In this document: positions 33,778-45,599 of the stretch, in pieces
Layout of the letters: each line of letters begins with the position of its first letter
How positions within the stretch are numbered: position 1 is the stretch's first letter
Origin: Gymnopus androsaceus JB14
Taxonomy: Eukaryota; Basidiomycota; Agaricomycetes; Agaricales; Omphalotaceae
Assembly (NCBI GenBank): GCA_009733575.1
Contig: ML769521.1
Coordinates: 23,085 to 87,084, forward strand
DNA: 64,000 bases
Reading direction: 5' to 3'
The notes under the pieces: model-generated
Told to the model about the DNA's origin: nothing
The model's database searches: none
What the model saw: only the letters and a program-made list of their open reading frames with translations
Made by a program: the position numbers and the translations under genes

Positions 33778-34619
33778 ATGAAAGATTCTGGAAATTATAG
33801 AGAGTGGCACTTTCGTGAGTCGTTAAATCTTTGCACTCATCTTGCATGACTGACTGGCCGTATCTAGATATATATTTTATGCAGAAGAATGCCGACCAGC
33901 ACTTCGCCGCTCTTGAATTGCGGGACGCGGTCCTACGCCTTCGAAGGGATGGAGCTTTTGTCGCTGTCCCTCTCTTCCGAGTGAATACGGAGCCTATGGG
34001 TCCTCATCCTATGGGTACTACTCTTAAGGACATTTCGGTTTCCATTTTGTTAACTACACTGTTACTATAGGTTCGTATGAAATATGGGCACCTGCGGAAA
34101 CATTCTCCTCAGTCTTCTCATACCTCTGCATGAATCGTGGCGACCTGAGGTTTGTGGAATATTCTTCAGTGTGAGGGCATTATTAATCATTTATAATCAG
34201 TATCCTTGTTCACCCTCTTACGAGAGAAGAGGTAAGTCGGCTTTTATTTATGTCCAAATTGCTTACATGCTAAATGGATGTTCTTTAGAGACGGTTTGTC
34301 CTTTATAAATATTCTCGTTGAAAATCACCGAATTTCTTCCTGCAGTGACCACGAATATCGCTGTGCGTGGCTTGGCCCGTCTTTCCCTCTCGATCTTGCC
34401 ATCTTCCTCTGAGGAGCGATGAAGTACCTTTGCAGTATCCCAGTCTCAGTGCGATCCTCCACTCCAAGCGGATGGCGCTGTTATACTAATTGTTTCTCAG
34501 AACTAGGGTACTCATCTGCAACACCTAATCTGTCCTTGGACGATAGGCGAAGACTAGGCGCAAACGTCGAGAACATACTCAAGCACGAAAGGGGAGCCGC
34601 TCGAGCACCTACTGACTAG
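33778..34619 (+). CDS. DOPA 4,5-dioxygenase family protein, one frameshift
   Basis: The family includes the Amanita muscaria DOPA dioxygenase, which cleaves L-DOPA towards betalain-type pigments. Exons 33778-33814, 33868-34014, 34071-34149, 34201-34231, 34289-34293 (5 nt), 34346 to about 34442 and about 34496-34619. Motifs: EWHF-HIYFMQKNADQ, ALELRDAVLRLRRDGAFVAV, EPMGPHPMGSYEIW (metal-site histidine), CMNRGDLSILVHPLTREE, AWLGPSFPLDLAIF, then VPLQYPSLKLGYS and a C-terminal AARAPTD. A base is missing near 34408, so the written frame stops at 34412 after LAIFL while the conserved tail continues in the next frame. The start lies next to EWHF; an extra upstream exon is possible. Confidence 0.82.
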
Positions 34620-34766
34620 TTCTCTCGTTTCGCTGTTGTGTATTCATCTGTGTTGTACGCTTTCTTGCTTACACGTTTGTCATCCGATATCACATATCAA
34701 ACACAAGTGTATTTCGAGAAAGTCAAGTCCAATAGTACAAAGATATTGAGAGGAAATGTTCAGAAC

Positions 34767-35442
34767 TTAGAAGACAATGTTGAAGAGCTGATCATTCGAA
34801 CCGTTGCAATAGACAATCCTCAATGGATCATAAGGAGTGGCACCAACCTCCACACAAAGACCGTCATTGCTGTGAGGAGAGATGGTGCAGTACGAACCAG
34901 CAGCATTTCCAGGAGTGGTATTCGTTTCGCAAGCCTGGCAGGCGATATCGAAGAGTTGATCTCTGAAATAGCTAGTTAATGGATAGACGAGACATGTTAT
35001 AGGAGAGTAAACTGACACTTCGTTTCCACTGTTCGAGGCAGTCTCGAAGATAAGCTCGTTTCCAACAGCAGTAACGGCCAAATTGTTGTTGACGACATCC
35101 CTATAAAAGCAAAAACGGTATGACTGTCAGTCATGCAATCTGAGCGAAAGCGAATACAAGTAAACATACCGAATGATATAGCTAGCCGGGACCTGACCGT
35201 TCTGCTGGACGTGAAAGTCAGGAGCAGCGAATCCACGGAAAGACTCTCCGATGAGAACGACACCACTTTGAGGTGTGGTTTCGACTCCCCACTCCAAGCC
35301 GGACAGGCTCTGGATAGAAACACCGACACCTTGGGCATTCGGAATTCCCAAGATGCAAGCCGCACGACGGAAAGGAGTTGCAGATACAGCCAGAACTGGC
35401 GAGTATGACTGCGACAGAGACGACAGCGAACAAAGAGTGCAT
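34767..35442 (-). CDS. Secreted ricin-B-type (beta-trefoil) lectin-like protein
   Basis: A small secreted carbohydrate-binding-like protein with no enzymatic domain visible. The start at 35442 gives a signal peptide (MHSLFAVVSVAVILAS). The body reads on in another frame from about 35395 with GVGVSIQSLSGLEWGVE, PDFHVQQNGQVPASYIIR, an intron near 35100-35168, LAVTAVGNELIFETASNSGNEV, a second intron (about 34973-35020), and a Cys-rich end with FDIACQACETN and DPLRIVYCNGSNDQLFNI. The QLFNI-type ending is typical of trefoil lectin repeats. The frame change just after the signal peptide implies a single-base error or inactivating indel. Confidence 0.65.
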
Positions 35443-36930
35443 GTTGGTAGGAAATAGGGCGCGAAGAGGTGTTTCCGGCTGAACAATCGATCTGAAGGTT
35501 CTGGGATAGAGAAAGCTGAAGGAATCTCCAGCTTTTATACTGAGCTCAAGCATCGCATTGTTCCTAAAGAGATTGAGCTTTCGAGGCCACTGCTTCCCGT
35601 GAAACAGCACAAACCCGACTTGGTTGGGGGTCCTAGAAAAGCTTAGGTGAAACTGTGCAATACTTCTTGACAGCAGGCATCGGCTTCAATGAGCTTGGAA
35701 CCCGACCGATGAATGTGAGCGAGACGTGAGCCGCACTAAAACATTCGGGGGATCGAATACTCGTGATAATTCTGAGGCGCGCTATTCAATCCAGGAAGAC
35801 AAAAGGAGGATAAAGACTCACCAAACGAAGACTAGTTGAATGCTGAGCTCCTGAACATACCCTACAGTGTCAGACAGTGCCTCTACTATGAACTCTGCCA
35901 ATGGAGGCGAATACCTTACCCAACGCCAAGGTTCTGGATTGTATGCTGAATCTGCGCGCGTGTCCTATTCTATCGTCATCCTAAGTCAACTTGAAGTGTT
36001 TGGATGAGACAGGTGTATGTGCTCTTGTAGAGCTATCCTGGGCTAATACTATAATGGAAATCAATGGACGTCTTCGTCTAAAACGGCTAGATTAGCTGAT
36101 TTTGACTCTTCACCGCGAGTTTAATGCAGAGTTTCCTATTAACATTGCGAAATCGAGTCAGAGCACTGAATATGAGAAAGAGAAGGCCACATTAATCAGT
36201 CTGAGATACCTAGCGATCGATGTTGATTAAGTGCCTTCCGAATCGAACAAATATCCTGCAATGGTTAGATTAACCAGGTTTTCACTGCATTTTTGCACAG
36301 AGAACGAGCGCTTCGCACAATTCCCTACAACGAGTTGTCAATGTCATGTCTCTGAGTACTACACAGAGTGTCCGGAACCTGTGCCACAAAGCTCAGCAAG
36401 TACTGTTAGCGGCAATCCAAGCCCGCTTTCTTTGACTAAAAGCTAGGCTGGGCTGGGTCAGTCGATTGAATATTAACATTTTCGAGTCTCCATATGAACC
36501 GCAAGAGAATTTTTCCAATTGCAGCTCCTCCACGGTTAACGCACTGGTAACGCAGAATGAATAAATATAGGTGGGTAGAACATCACCCATCCACCAAGCT
36601 CATCATGAGTAGATCCGCATCCATTGTTTCCCAATGTCATTGAAAGCCGGAAATAATACGCCAGCTTCATGTGAAGAATCCATTACTGGTAGCGGAGTCG
36701 TGAGAATGAGGATTGGTTTAGAATGAGGAGGGAATGCGACCAAATTTCGGAAAATGAAACATAAAAGGACTTTCTTTGTTGAATGTCTGCTTGACGAGCT
36801 CGTTGAGAGATCATCTGATGATGACGGTTTGCAAAGAAAGGAATGACTAAGCTCGTGATATTGCCATTGCATGATATGCCTTGCTTTGCCATTGCCATTT
36901 CTGACTTCGACAGCTTTTACTGATCGACGT
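35443..36930. other. Intergenic, no gene recognised
   Basis: About 1.5 kb. Short frames on both strands show no family features. Nothing else is supported. Confidence 0.45.
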
Positions 36931-36984
36931 CTAAGGTCTTCATCTCATCTAAGGTCTCCATCTCATCTAAGGTCTCCATCTCAA
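36931..36984. repeat. 18-bp minisatellite, three copies
   Basis: The unit CTAAGGTCTCCATCTCAT is repeated three times head to tail, with a single substitution in the first copy and one at the end of the third. It lies in non-coding sequence. Confidence 0.9.
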
Positions 36985-37508
36985 CGAACAACAGCCGTGC
37001 GAGCTAGTTCGACTTGAATTGAAGTATCATACTCCCGTAATCTTCCTAATAATTCCCTGATCTTTTTTTGCGCCTTTGCATTCTCTACAACGGTTGGAGG
37101 AATATTTACCTAATTAAAACTGAATTTCGCTATGTTAGGCAAATATAGTTGGAGTTGAAGTACATATTTAACAGGTCTGGCTGAGTCTACTCATGAGCAT
37201 GCCTAGGCCAGGTTCAGAGGATTGAAATGACGTGCACTAAGAAAGGCTAGAAGCAGCATCCTTTACTGTGCTCCTCGACTGTAGAGCCATTCGGATTGAG
37301 TACTACAGTAATTCGGGGGGCTTGCAGCCAAAGATCATCTAAGATCCTATATAACAGGCAAGCCCTTGAGCGCTCCGAATCTGACGGTGAGCGCCTACTT
37401 ACTTATTCTATGTATGTCTTCCTGAATTCCGATGACACATGATGGCCATACATTTCATTCCTTTCTTTTGCAACTCGTTTGGTTCGACATTCATCGACCT
37501 GAACTTTC
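36985..37508. other. Upstream region of the kinase gene
   Basis: No gene recognised. It presumably contains the kinase promoter, but I see no clear TATA box. Confidence 0.4.
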
Positions 37509-39471
37509 ATGCTGTCAGGCTCACAAGATCTCTTCACAAAAGATGAACTTGAACAAATCATACTCTCCGAGAACCAGCGTAACGTTTTAACTAGTAAGCG
37601 TGGTGAAGAAGCCGTTCAACTTATGGATAAACTTCTTTTGGTATGTTGTCTGCTGCTGGTGGTACTTTCTAGACACACTTTCACAACAGACTCTAGATGC
37701 CCTGCGCGAAAATGGGACAACAGACAAGCTTCTCCTCCGTGTCAGAAGCAACTTTATTGAAATTGGCTCAAAAGTCTCGATTACTACCCTCATCTTTTCT
37801 CATTGATGATCTGGGCAGCGAGAGAAGACTAGTAGGCGGAGGTGGTTTTGGAGATGTATATCAAGGGAATTTGACGTCTGGGGAACATGTGGCATTGAAA
37901 GTCCTTCGGATCCATGTTGGTGGGACTGTTCGAGACCGAATTGAGAAGGTGCTTATCGATCATACTTGCAAATCATACTTATAATGCTAACTCTCTGCTT
38001 AACCCAGGACTTCTGCCGTGAGGCTCTCATATGGAGACAACTCAAGCACCCGAACATCCTCCCTTTCATAGGAATATCCCAGACAGCTTTTCCCGGACAG
38101 CTCTGTATGGTGGCACCATGGATGAACAATGGTACCATCCTGAGCTACTTGGAATCACACCCAGCCTCAGATCGCAAAAAATTGGTACTGCATGCGCATG
38201 TGTCTTGATTTATCCAAGCCTTTCATTCTGATACCAATGTCAGTTAACTCAGGCAGCATTAGGCTTAGCATTCCTTCATAACCGTAGTCCAACTATCATT
38301 CACGGAGACGTTCGCGGTGCCAATGTCCTAATCGACAATAATGGTCAAGCCTGCCTCTCGGATTTTGGATCGGCCATACTCACGGATTCACTGGCTACGA
38401 TCACCTCGACGAGCGTCCACGTTCGTGGCAACATACGATGGATCCCACCTGAGGTGCTTAATCCTGGGAATGAAGATTTCGACACGGTACGCAAACATCC
38501 GGCGGTAGATGTATATTCATTTGCAGGGCTTTGTTACGAGGTATCGGACATTCATACCCTTCCAATCGGTGATTTGTAGGGCTGACACATCTTCGAAGAT
38601 CTATACTGGCAAAGTGCCCTATTATGAGCAGCGAGCTGGCGGTGCAGTAATGATGGCTGTGATGGAAGGTTTGCGACCAAAGCGACCAGATGTGAATCTT
38701 ATTTTGGATGACCTTTCCGACTCAACATGGAACTGTATGGAGAAGTGCTGGAGTCAAAATCCTGCCTCTAGGCCAACCATACAAGAAGTGATCATGACTC
38801 TGGAGAATGCTGGTCCAAATGTATGTAGTAGATGGTCCTGCCGTTGATCCTTTCCTCACGCACGTCCTCAGGTGCCCAGACTCAACCTTCTCATTACACC
38901 TCCTCCTATTGAGGCCGGTGAGCCGGATCACGTCTATCTCAGATGGAACATGCTCTGGGCTTCGGGGGACATGGTACAGCGATCTTCCGACCCTCCACAA
39001 ACTCCTTGGTCGGACGAGCGTTACAGTCCAGCGACGTTTCCTCGTATCGCTTCCATGCGACTCCTTTCTAGCCTTCTTCCCTTTACTATCGATATCTTTG
39101 CTCGGGAGCCTGAGATTGGCGTCACTTGCGAAGACCTTATAGATGGTATATCCGATTTCATGCGGAAACGTTCTGACCAAGCTGATTACGATAGACTCTC
39201 TGCTGCTCGAAGAAGAATAGTTAGTCAGGCATACAGATACAACCGCAGCCAACCCGGAGAGGCTCTTGGAGATGGCCTGCGTCGTATAGATTTCCTCGGT
39301 TCGGAAACCATGTTTGGTGGGATCAGGGAAAATTCAGAGGCCGTCAAGAAAATCTGTGGAGAAGTCTTGCCGCATACATGGATCTTAGATTGTACGACAC
39401 GATATCCCATGACAAGGGAGGAGATTGCGGCACAAGAGGAGCGAGGGCACGAGAGGAGAGGGACAAAATAG
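37509..39471 (+). CDS. TKL-type protein kinase with a long C-terminal domain, one frameshift
   Basis: A cytosolic Ser/Thr or dual-specificity kinase of the family expanded in mushrooms. Exons 37509-37640, 37690-37948, 38008-38184, 38244-38540, 38599-38820 and 38872-39471. Kinase motifs: GGGGFGDVYQG (G-loop), ALKVLRI (Lys), PNILPFIGI, MVAPWMNNGTILSYL (hinge), IIHGDVRGANVLID (catalytic loop with HGD for HRD), LSDFGSA (DFG), RWIPPEVL, VYSFAGLCYE, and WSQNPASRPTIQEV. After the kinase come about 200 residues with NMLWASGDMVQRSSDPP and GLRRIDFLGSETMFGGIREN, a conserved-looking domain I cannot name. Exon 2 has one base too many (about 37757), separating LRENGTTDKLLLRV from AQKSRLLPSSF. Its 3' end is duplicated at 50586-51300. 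Confidence 0.85.
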
Positions 39472-42098
39472 GGAGGCCGGTTGAAGGAGGAAGTAGATGA
39501 GTCCGACACTCACAGTTGACTTTTAAGTAACGACAACGATCGTCAGCTGGTGTTATTTATTCCTAGTTTTATTGGGTTTCCAGGTGTTCGAGTCGCTATG
39601 ATCTAACTGCTGTGTTTTTCTCGTCCTATTTTCTTTGTTCTCGACTTGCGTCTACTATTCTTCACGTTGTTGTATTTATATATTAGCATTATACTGCGTG
39701 CAAATAGACAGGATTGCCGTTCCGTCTTAGCTCCATCCTGTTTCCATCCAGAATGTACGCCACCTCATAGAAAAGATATTGCGCAAGTCCAGGCAACAAA
39801 TCGCGTTCTTACTCTCTCTTCGCCTACTTCGCTGCGATCCCTCTAATCTCATTCGTCGGTCCTTGGAGAATTCAAGGGATCGGAATCCCTTATGATGGCC
39901 TTATCGTCTTGACTGTTAATGACAATGAGGATATCGAGCACTATAAAGGTATTCGGAGTGCAGATCGGGCTATCATCAACCCACTACTCCCCGAATCCGC
40001 AAGTAGCGTAGGTGTTTTCTCGTAACTATCGTGATTTCTTCATCTCCATCGACGGCGGACGCGTCAACCTTTAAACTTAGATGAGAGTCCCTTTGAAGTA
40101 CAGTCTTTCTACAAACTCAATTTCAACAACGACGACGTCAAAGGTCGGAAAAAGGAGGGTGATAAAACTATAACTTGGTGTCCTTCATTTCCGTTGTCGT
40201 AGCTTGTAAGTACCTGTGGAAGGCACAGTCACCTCCCTTTTTGGTAGATATGATCAGCTTAATGATTAAATAGCACTGGAAAACATCTAGTAAAAATATG
40301 ATATTTCGTTAATGGATGGAACAATGACGAGAAATACCATTTTGGGGCTTGTTCCTACTTTATGGCACCTTCCGACTGCTTCTTGATGGGATCGAGATAC
40401 CATTGCAGTACATATGTACTCCCGAATGCAGTTTAAAGACACTTTTGAAGTCCGCTACTGTTCGCTCGTATCATATAAAGAACGCCCCAGAACAAGCTCC
40501 TGTGGCTTCCGATGAAGAGCCTGAACGCCAGATTGGTCTCGGAGATTATCCTAGTGCGGCACTATCCGGGACACCTAAAGGATATGACATATACTATATA
40601 TATTATGTTCTACCTTAGTGCTACAGATACTTATGAGTCTCTCGATGCCCACAACACCGAACCGAGCTCAAATGGAGTCATGAGTCGCAGTATGCACTCG
40701 GATTGCCGCACACTATCTGAAAGTTTTTAAACTCAGCGAAGTGCCACTTGAAAACTACCGCTGAGAATAAAACCTGCGGCGCTCTTCAAAGAAGAAAAAA
40801 ATGTCATAAGCTCCGAGTCAGGAAAGTGCACCCTCGAAAGAGGCTAGTTCCAAGGAACTCTCAGGCTCTCCTGAGCTTTTGAATACAGCTGGACTGGGAT
40901 GTACGGAATCGACCGGTAATTCCGAGCGTGTCTGCCAAGCCAATTGTTATCGCGTCGGTATGTCTAAATATATCTCCACCAGTGATACTCATTCAAAATC
41001 TCTCGCCCGAACTCAAATTCACTCGAGTGCATACTTTCATGGAGTAAGTAGCACACTATCTGCAAGTGTATAAACTCAGCGAAGTGCCACCTGAAACCCA
41101 CCAAAAGAATACACTCTTCGAAAAACGATGTCATAAAATCCGGAAAATATTTACCCTCGAATGAGGCTAGCTCCGAGGAACACTCATGCACAGCTCTACT
41201 TCATCATATGCACTACCGAGCTTCTGAATACGAAATCGACCAGCCAACCTATTGGTCAATTCAAAGTGGTTTAGGGGGCAGCAGGCAAGTAAATTGTCGA
41301 CCATGCACATTTTTGGCTTGTTTCCCGGTCCTTACATTTAAAAGGAACTTGAAAAAATAAATAAATAAAAACGTTCAGCTATCATTGAAAACGACACCAG
41401 CGAGACAAATCACACTAAAACGTCTCCGAACCTGTAATTCAAGGAGACAGTGAACTTGAGAAATTCTTTTCAAAGTTTTGGAGTAATCAGGAGGAAAAGT
41501 ATGGACTTGTCAATAAAACTCGGATGACCTTTGGAGATGCTGGAGATGGTGGTTAAAACAGGGAGATGTTGATCAAACTTGCGGAGAGAATCGGTTCATC
41601 GAGAACCTCTCGCATATGTAAGTCTCCAACTTGCTACTGTTGCTCGCATCATATAGAGAATTATGCAGAAGTAAGCTCCATCTGGATATTGTAACTTCCG
41701 ATGAAGAGATTGCGAATAAGAATTGAATATCTCCGAGCTCCTCCAGCATCTATATTCGTCGGGACGTCAGTGGCGATTGTCACTGTCAGTATCAAGGATC
41801 AGTGCGCACTTCAAGATAAATTTTGAAAGAAACATAGCACAAGACCTTAACGAAGCATGATAGGGCCGTGATGGAAGATGGAAGACTTGAACTTTGCTTG
41901 TAACCTGGAATATCGGGCTTTCTTTCTATTGGTGGCGAGGAAGGCGGATGCGAGTAGAGAATGGAATGACACCGGGAACGAGCATAGATATTGGTCAAAG
42001 AAACGTGGGATCCGAATGTTAATACTCATCGATTAATAATTTTTCCAGGTAGAAAGTCCTGCCATTTAGACCTGATTTAGACAGCATTTAGAGGTGCT
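39472..42098. repeat. Spacer of decayed duplicated blocks before MATE copy 1
   Basis: No intact gene. 39472-40150 is homologous to 51290-51860 (shared words such as TAACGAC-GATCGTC and GCGTCAACCTTTAAA). About 40630-40935 and 40980-41260 are diverged copies of each other (both contain AAACTCAGCGAAGTGCCAC and GAGGCTAG). 41600-41990 is the conserved block found before every MATE copy. A partial copy of that block is at 40430-40600. Confidence 0.6.
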
Positions 42099-42344
42099 AT
42101 ATTTAAGAGGTTTCACGGCTCCCCAACGATCTCGCGTTCTCTTCCTGCGCCAGATAATATTTCTCCTTGAGTTTTCTGCAAATCCACTGCTCCATTTACA
42201 ACTCGAATCCTATCTGTCTTGTTGCTGTATTATAGTTCTAGAACTCGAAACTAGTTTAACGTCGTCGTGTTCTCAAAGGTACGGTCTTCCACTTGCTCTC
42301 TTCTCTGAGTTACTATCCTTAAACCCACTTTCAAACAGAAACCA
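42099..42344 (+). promoter_or_regulatory. Core promoter and 5'-UTR intron of MATE copy 1
   Basis: TATATTTAAGAGGTTTC at about 42099 is conserved in all five copies (TATTTAAG at about 46739, 52951, 57061 and 61855), each 190-245 bp before the ATG. A likely intron in the leader runs 42279-42338 (CAAAG|GTACGG ... TTTCAAACAG), ending six bases before the ATG. The same acceptor precedes the other copies. Confidence 0.6.
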
Positions 42345-44861
42345 ATGTCAACAATCGAGACCCATCACGATGGATATCTTGGTTCTGAGTCCATCGCCGG
42401 GAGTTATGCAGCTGAACGGACCCCACTACTCAATCCTAATTCGCGTTCTGGCTCCAATAGACCAAAAAGTCGGTCCAGTAGTGCTCACGAATATCCCATT
42501 GAAGAATTGCAAGATTCGCAGGAGGAAATGCTCACTCTTCCTCTCTTGCTGGAACAATTCTGGATCCTCCTCAAGTCATCTATACCCGTGTTTGGGACGC
42601 ATCTTTTGGAATATGCGCTACTCATTACGAGCGTATTAACGGTTGGTCATTTAGGTTAGTCGGCGATCGCATTAGTATAAAGTATTTAGCTCACTAACCC
42701 ATCCTTATCTCCCGATAGGCACATTGGAACTGGCCGCTTGCACTCTAGGCACTATGACCGCAAATGTGACGGCCTTTAGCGTCGTCATTGGAATGGGAGG
42801 CGCGTTGGATACTGTACTTCCTGGGGTTTGGGGTGCAAGTTCCAATGATAACTCCAATTTTGACTCTCACAAGCCGGAACCTGGGCGAAAAATCGCAGAT
42901 TCACGGCTCCTCGGTCTGTGGTGTCAACGAATGGCCGTTCTATACCTTCTCCTCCTTGTCCCGATGCTTTGTATTTGGCTTAATGCCGAGGATATATTAA
43001 TCTTACTGCGACAGGACAGAGAAGTCGCTAGATTAGCTAGCAGGTATCTGGCCAGGGTAAGTTTCAGTTGCTTTGTTTTTTTCCTTATGCCAAATTGGGG
43101 ATTAAAATGTGTTTCCGTAGCTTGCATTAGGCCTTCCAGCATTCGCGTTGATCACAATCACGAAGCGTTATTTCCAAGCCCAAGGTCTCTTCAGTTTACC
43201 GACCAAGATTAGCACGGTCGTCGCAGGTATAAATGTGTTAATGACAGTAACATTGGGTATGTCTGTCATGCTAATCCTTCTCTTTCTACAATGACTAAAG
43301 GATGATGAAGTGCACTACCCGCATCCGTTACCACGATCATTAGAGCCGTACCTCCATCTAGGATTCGACGGAGCTCCTCTCTCTACTTCAATTTCTTACA
43401 ACCTTGTTGCGCTCAGTAGCGTGATCTGTGGGTGGAAAATTGAAGTTGCGAGGAGAAAGCGTCGAGAAGAACACGAAGCTCGTATTGAGCAAACAATGTC
43501 TTCAAGCAACTCTATATCATATCTTGACACGAGTACTTCGCAATGCAACGGTATAAGTTCATCCATTACCGCGGTCAGCTCAAGAAGTACCTCTCGAGAC
43601 CCGTCACCTGCGAGTAGACTTGGTACGCGCCTTACATAATCCTTGCGCGTTTAAACGCCTTATAAAACAATCCGTAGATCCAGATCAACAGTCTTTCATC
43701 GAAACCTCGGAGGAGCTTCGCTCGGCCTGGTACCCACTATCAATGCGTGCTCTTCATCCCACTGGATTAGCTACTTTGCTTCATCTTGGACTGGGTGGAG
43801 TAGGTCAGATAGCGTCTGAGTGGTGGGCATGGGAGCTCGTTGGTCTGGCTGCTTCGTTGTATGTCGTTTCCGTTTATCTTTCTTTGTCTTCGCGAATTCA
43901 TCTTGGGATAGATTGGGACCTAAGGCTCTTGCAGCCCAATCTGTTCTACTCGTATCGACTACAACAACGTATCAAGCTCCATTCTCATTGGGTGTGGCCG
44001 CGAGCGTCAGAATAGGTCAACTACTCGGGCTTGCACAGCCGCGCCCTGCAAAGCTCGCTGCGCACGCTGCTTTTCTCTTGGGATTGGCGATTTCGCTAGT
44101 ATTTAGTGCTATCTTCTGGGTCTGGCGAAACCAGTGGGCATATTTATTCAATGACGATGAAGGTCTGTCAATATTTTATTTACGCGCTTGCATGCTGAGC
44201 TGACCGCAAATGTAGATGTCGCTGTGATGGTGGGTAGCGTCTTACCTCTTGTTGCTCTTTTCCAGGTATTCGACGGAACCGTCGGTATTGTCGGTGGAAT
44301 CTTGAGGGCTAGGGGTAAACAAGCTACCGGGGCATTACTTAATTTGAGGTAAGTTTCGTTATGGTTTTCATATAGGGATCATCTGATTCATCTTTGAAAA
44401 GTGCATATTATGTTGTAGGCATTCCTTTAGGTATCTACCTGGCGTTCAAAGACATCGGATTTCCCGATTCTACACCTGATCAATCGGTGGTACATTCCCT
44501 AGGAAATCGATTAACCACAATGCTGTCACCATCATCACCTTCGTCCGCCCTACCGTCTCTTCATTTCCAACCAATCTTGAGTGGGTCCATAGTCGCCTCG
44601 CAATCCATGGCCACGATGGTGGATGATCCGATATATCCTTCTCTCCCAGAAGCCACCGCCGGCTTGCGTGGTCTTTGGATCGGGTTAACCGTGGCTCTGG
44701 TGTACTGCTCATTAGTCGGAACGATTTTATGCTTTATGACCAACTGGGAGCGCGAGGTGGAGAAGGTCAGAGCAAGAGTGCGAGCAGAAGAACGCCGGGG
44801 ACACCCGGATGGTAACCAGAGTGAGGATGACAGCGACGGTGCGACCTTTGTCGAATCGTAG
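42345..44861 (+). CDS. MATE family multidrug/toxin efflux transporter, array copy 1
   Basis: A proton- or sodium-coupled exporter of small organic compounds in the plasma or vacuolar membrane. Exons 42345-42654, 42719-43056, 43121-43256, 43311-43622, 43678-43858, 43912-44162, 44216-44348 and 44402-44861 join in phase to 706 residues. A hydrophilic N-terminus of about 80 residues precedes the first MATE half: LPLLLEQFWILLKSSIPVFG, then GTLELAACTLGTMTANVTAF and MGGALDTVLPGVWGA. Later motifs are YLHLGFDGAPLSTSISYNLVA and LLHLGLGGVGQIASEWWAWEL. The second half has FQVFDGTVGIVGGILRARGKQATGALLNLS, the MATE homologue of the first half. Two polar insertions (after GVWGA and a Ser-rich loop at exon 4) and a charged C-terminal tail make it longer than bacterial MATEs. 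The frame is intact. Confidence 0.93.
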
Positions 44862-45599
44862 TAAAATCGAACACGGATGATACACTTGCTTTTTCTGAAA
44901 CTTCTTTCCTTTCCTTCTATGTAGTTATGGCCTTGCTATTACCCAAAGATACGATTACCATATAATAATGTTATTACCAGACGATAGTTTGTCGTATCAA
45001 ATGTATCAATTTACTGATGTCACAGTTGAAGGGGGCGATGGAATCACTTCAAACACGATACGAGGAGATGTGACAATACCGCGCTTGCATTCCAAACGTT
45101 ATGTAGGTCGGTACCAGCCAGGTACCGCAGCTGTAGTTTACAGCTGTACGTAGAGGTGACTCTTCAGACTTCAAGAGTGGATAAAACTGAATTTTTTGAT
45201 ACGTACTTAGTACTTCGGCTCTTTGACATGATCACATTCATTCAATTAATGGGTGCGACGTCATTTTTCTCAGCAGCTCTGAGGGGTTTACTTAGACTTT
45301 CTAGGTCAGGGTTGTCAGAATAGAAGCATAACACATCAACCTTTAAACAATGATAGTCTCTTTGAAGTCTCTTTACATAGCCAAATTCAGCGCATGAAAA
45401 GCTCTCCATTGATCGTAAGGTTTCTTACTTGAGTATAATACACTATACAAACTCAATTTTCAACCTCTACAAATGTGCTACAAATTACACTCAGCGACGA
45501 ATGTCAATTGAAGTCGGGAAAAGGAGGGTGATACAAGCTACGTAACGGTAGCCTGCCAGATCTTGTCAGACTTCAACGATCCTTCAACAGACAGCGACT

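Noticed and set aside
34638..34979. Plus-strand frame of 113 codons
   Set aside because: It is antisense to the lectin-like exons, whose Cys pattern and family ending are on the minus strand.
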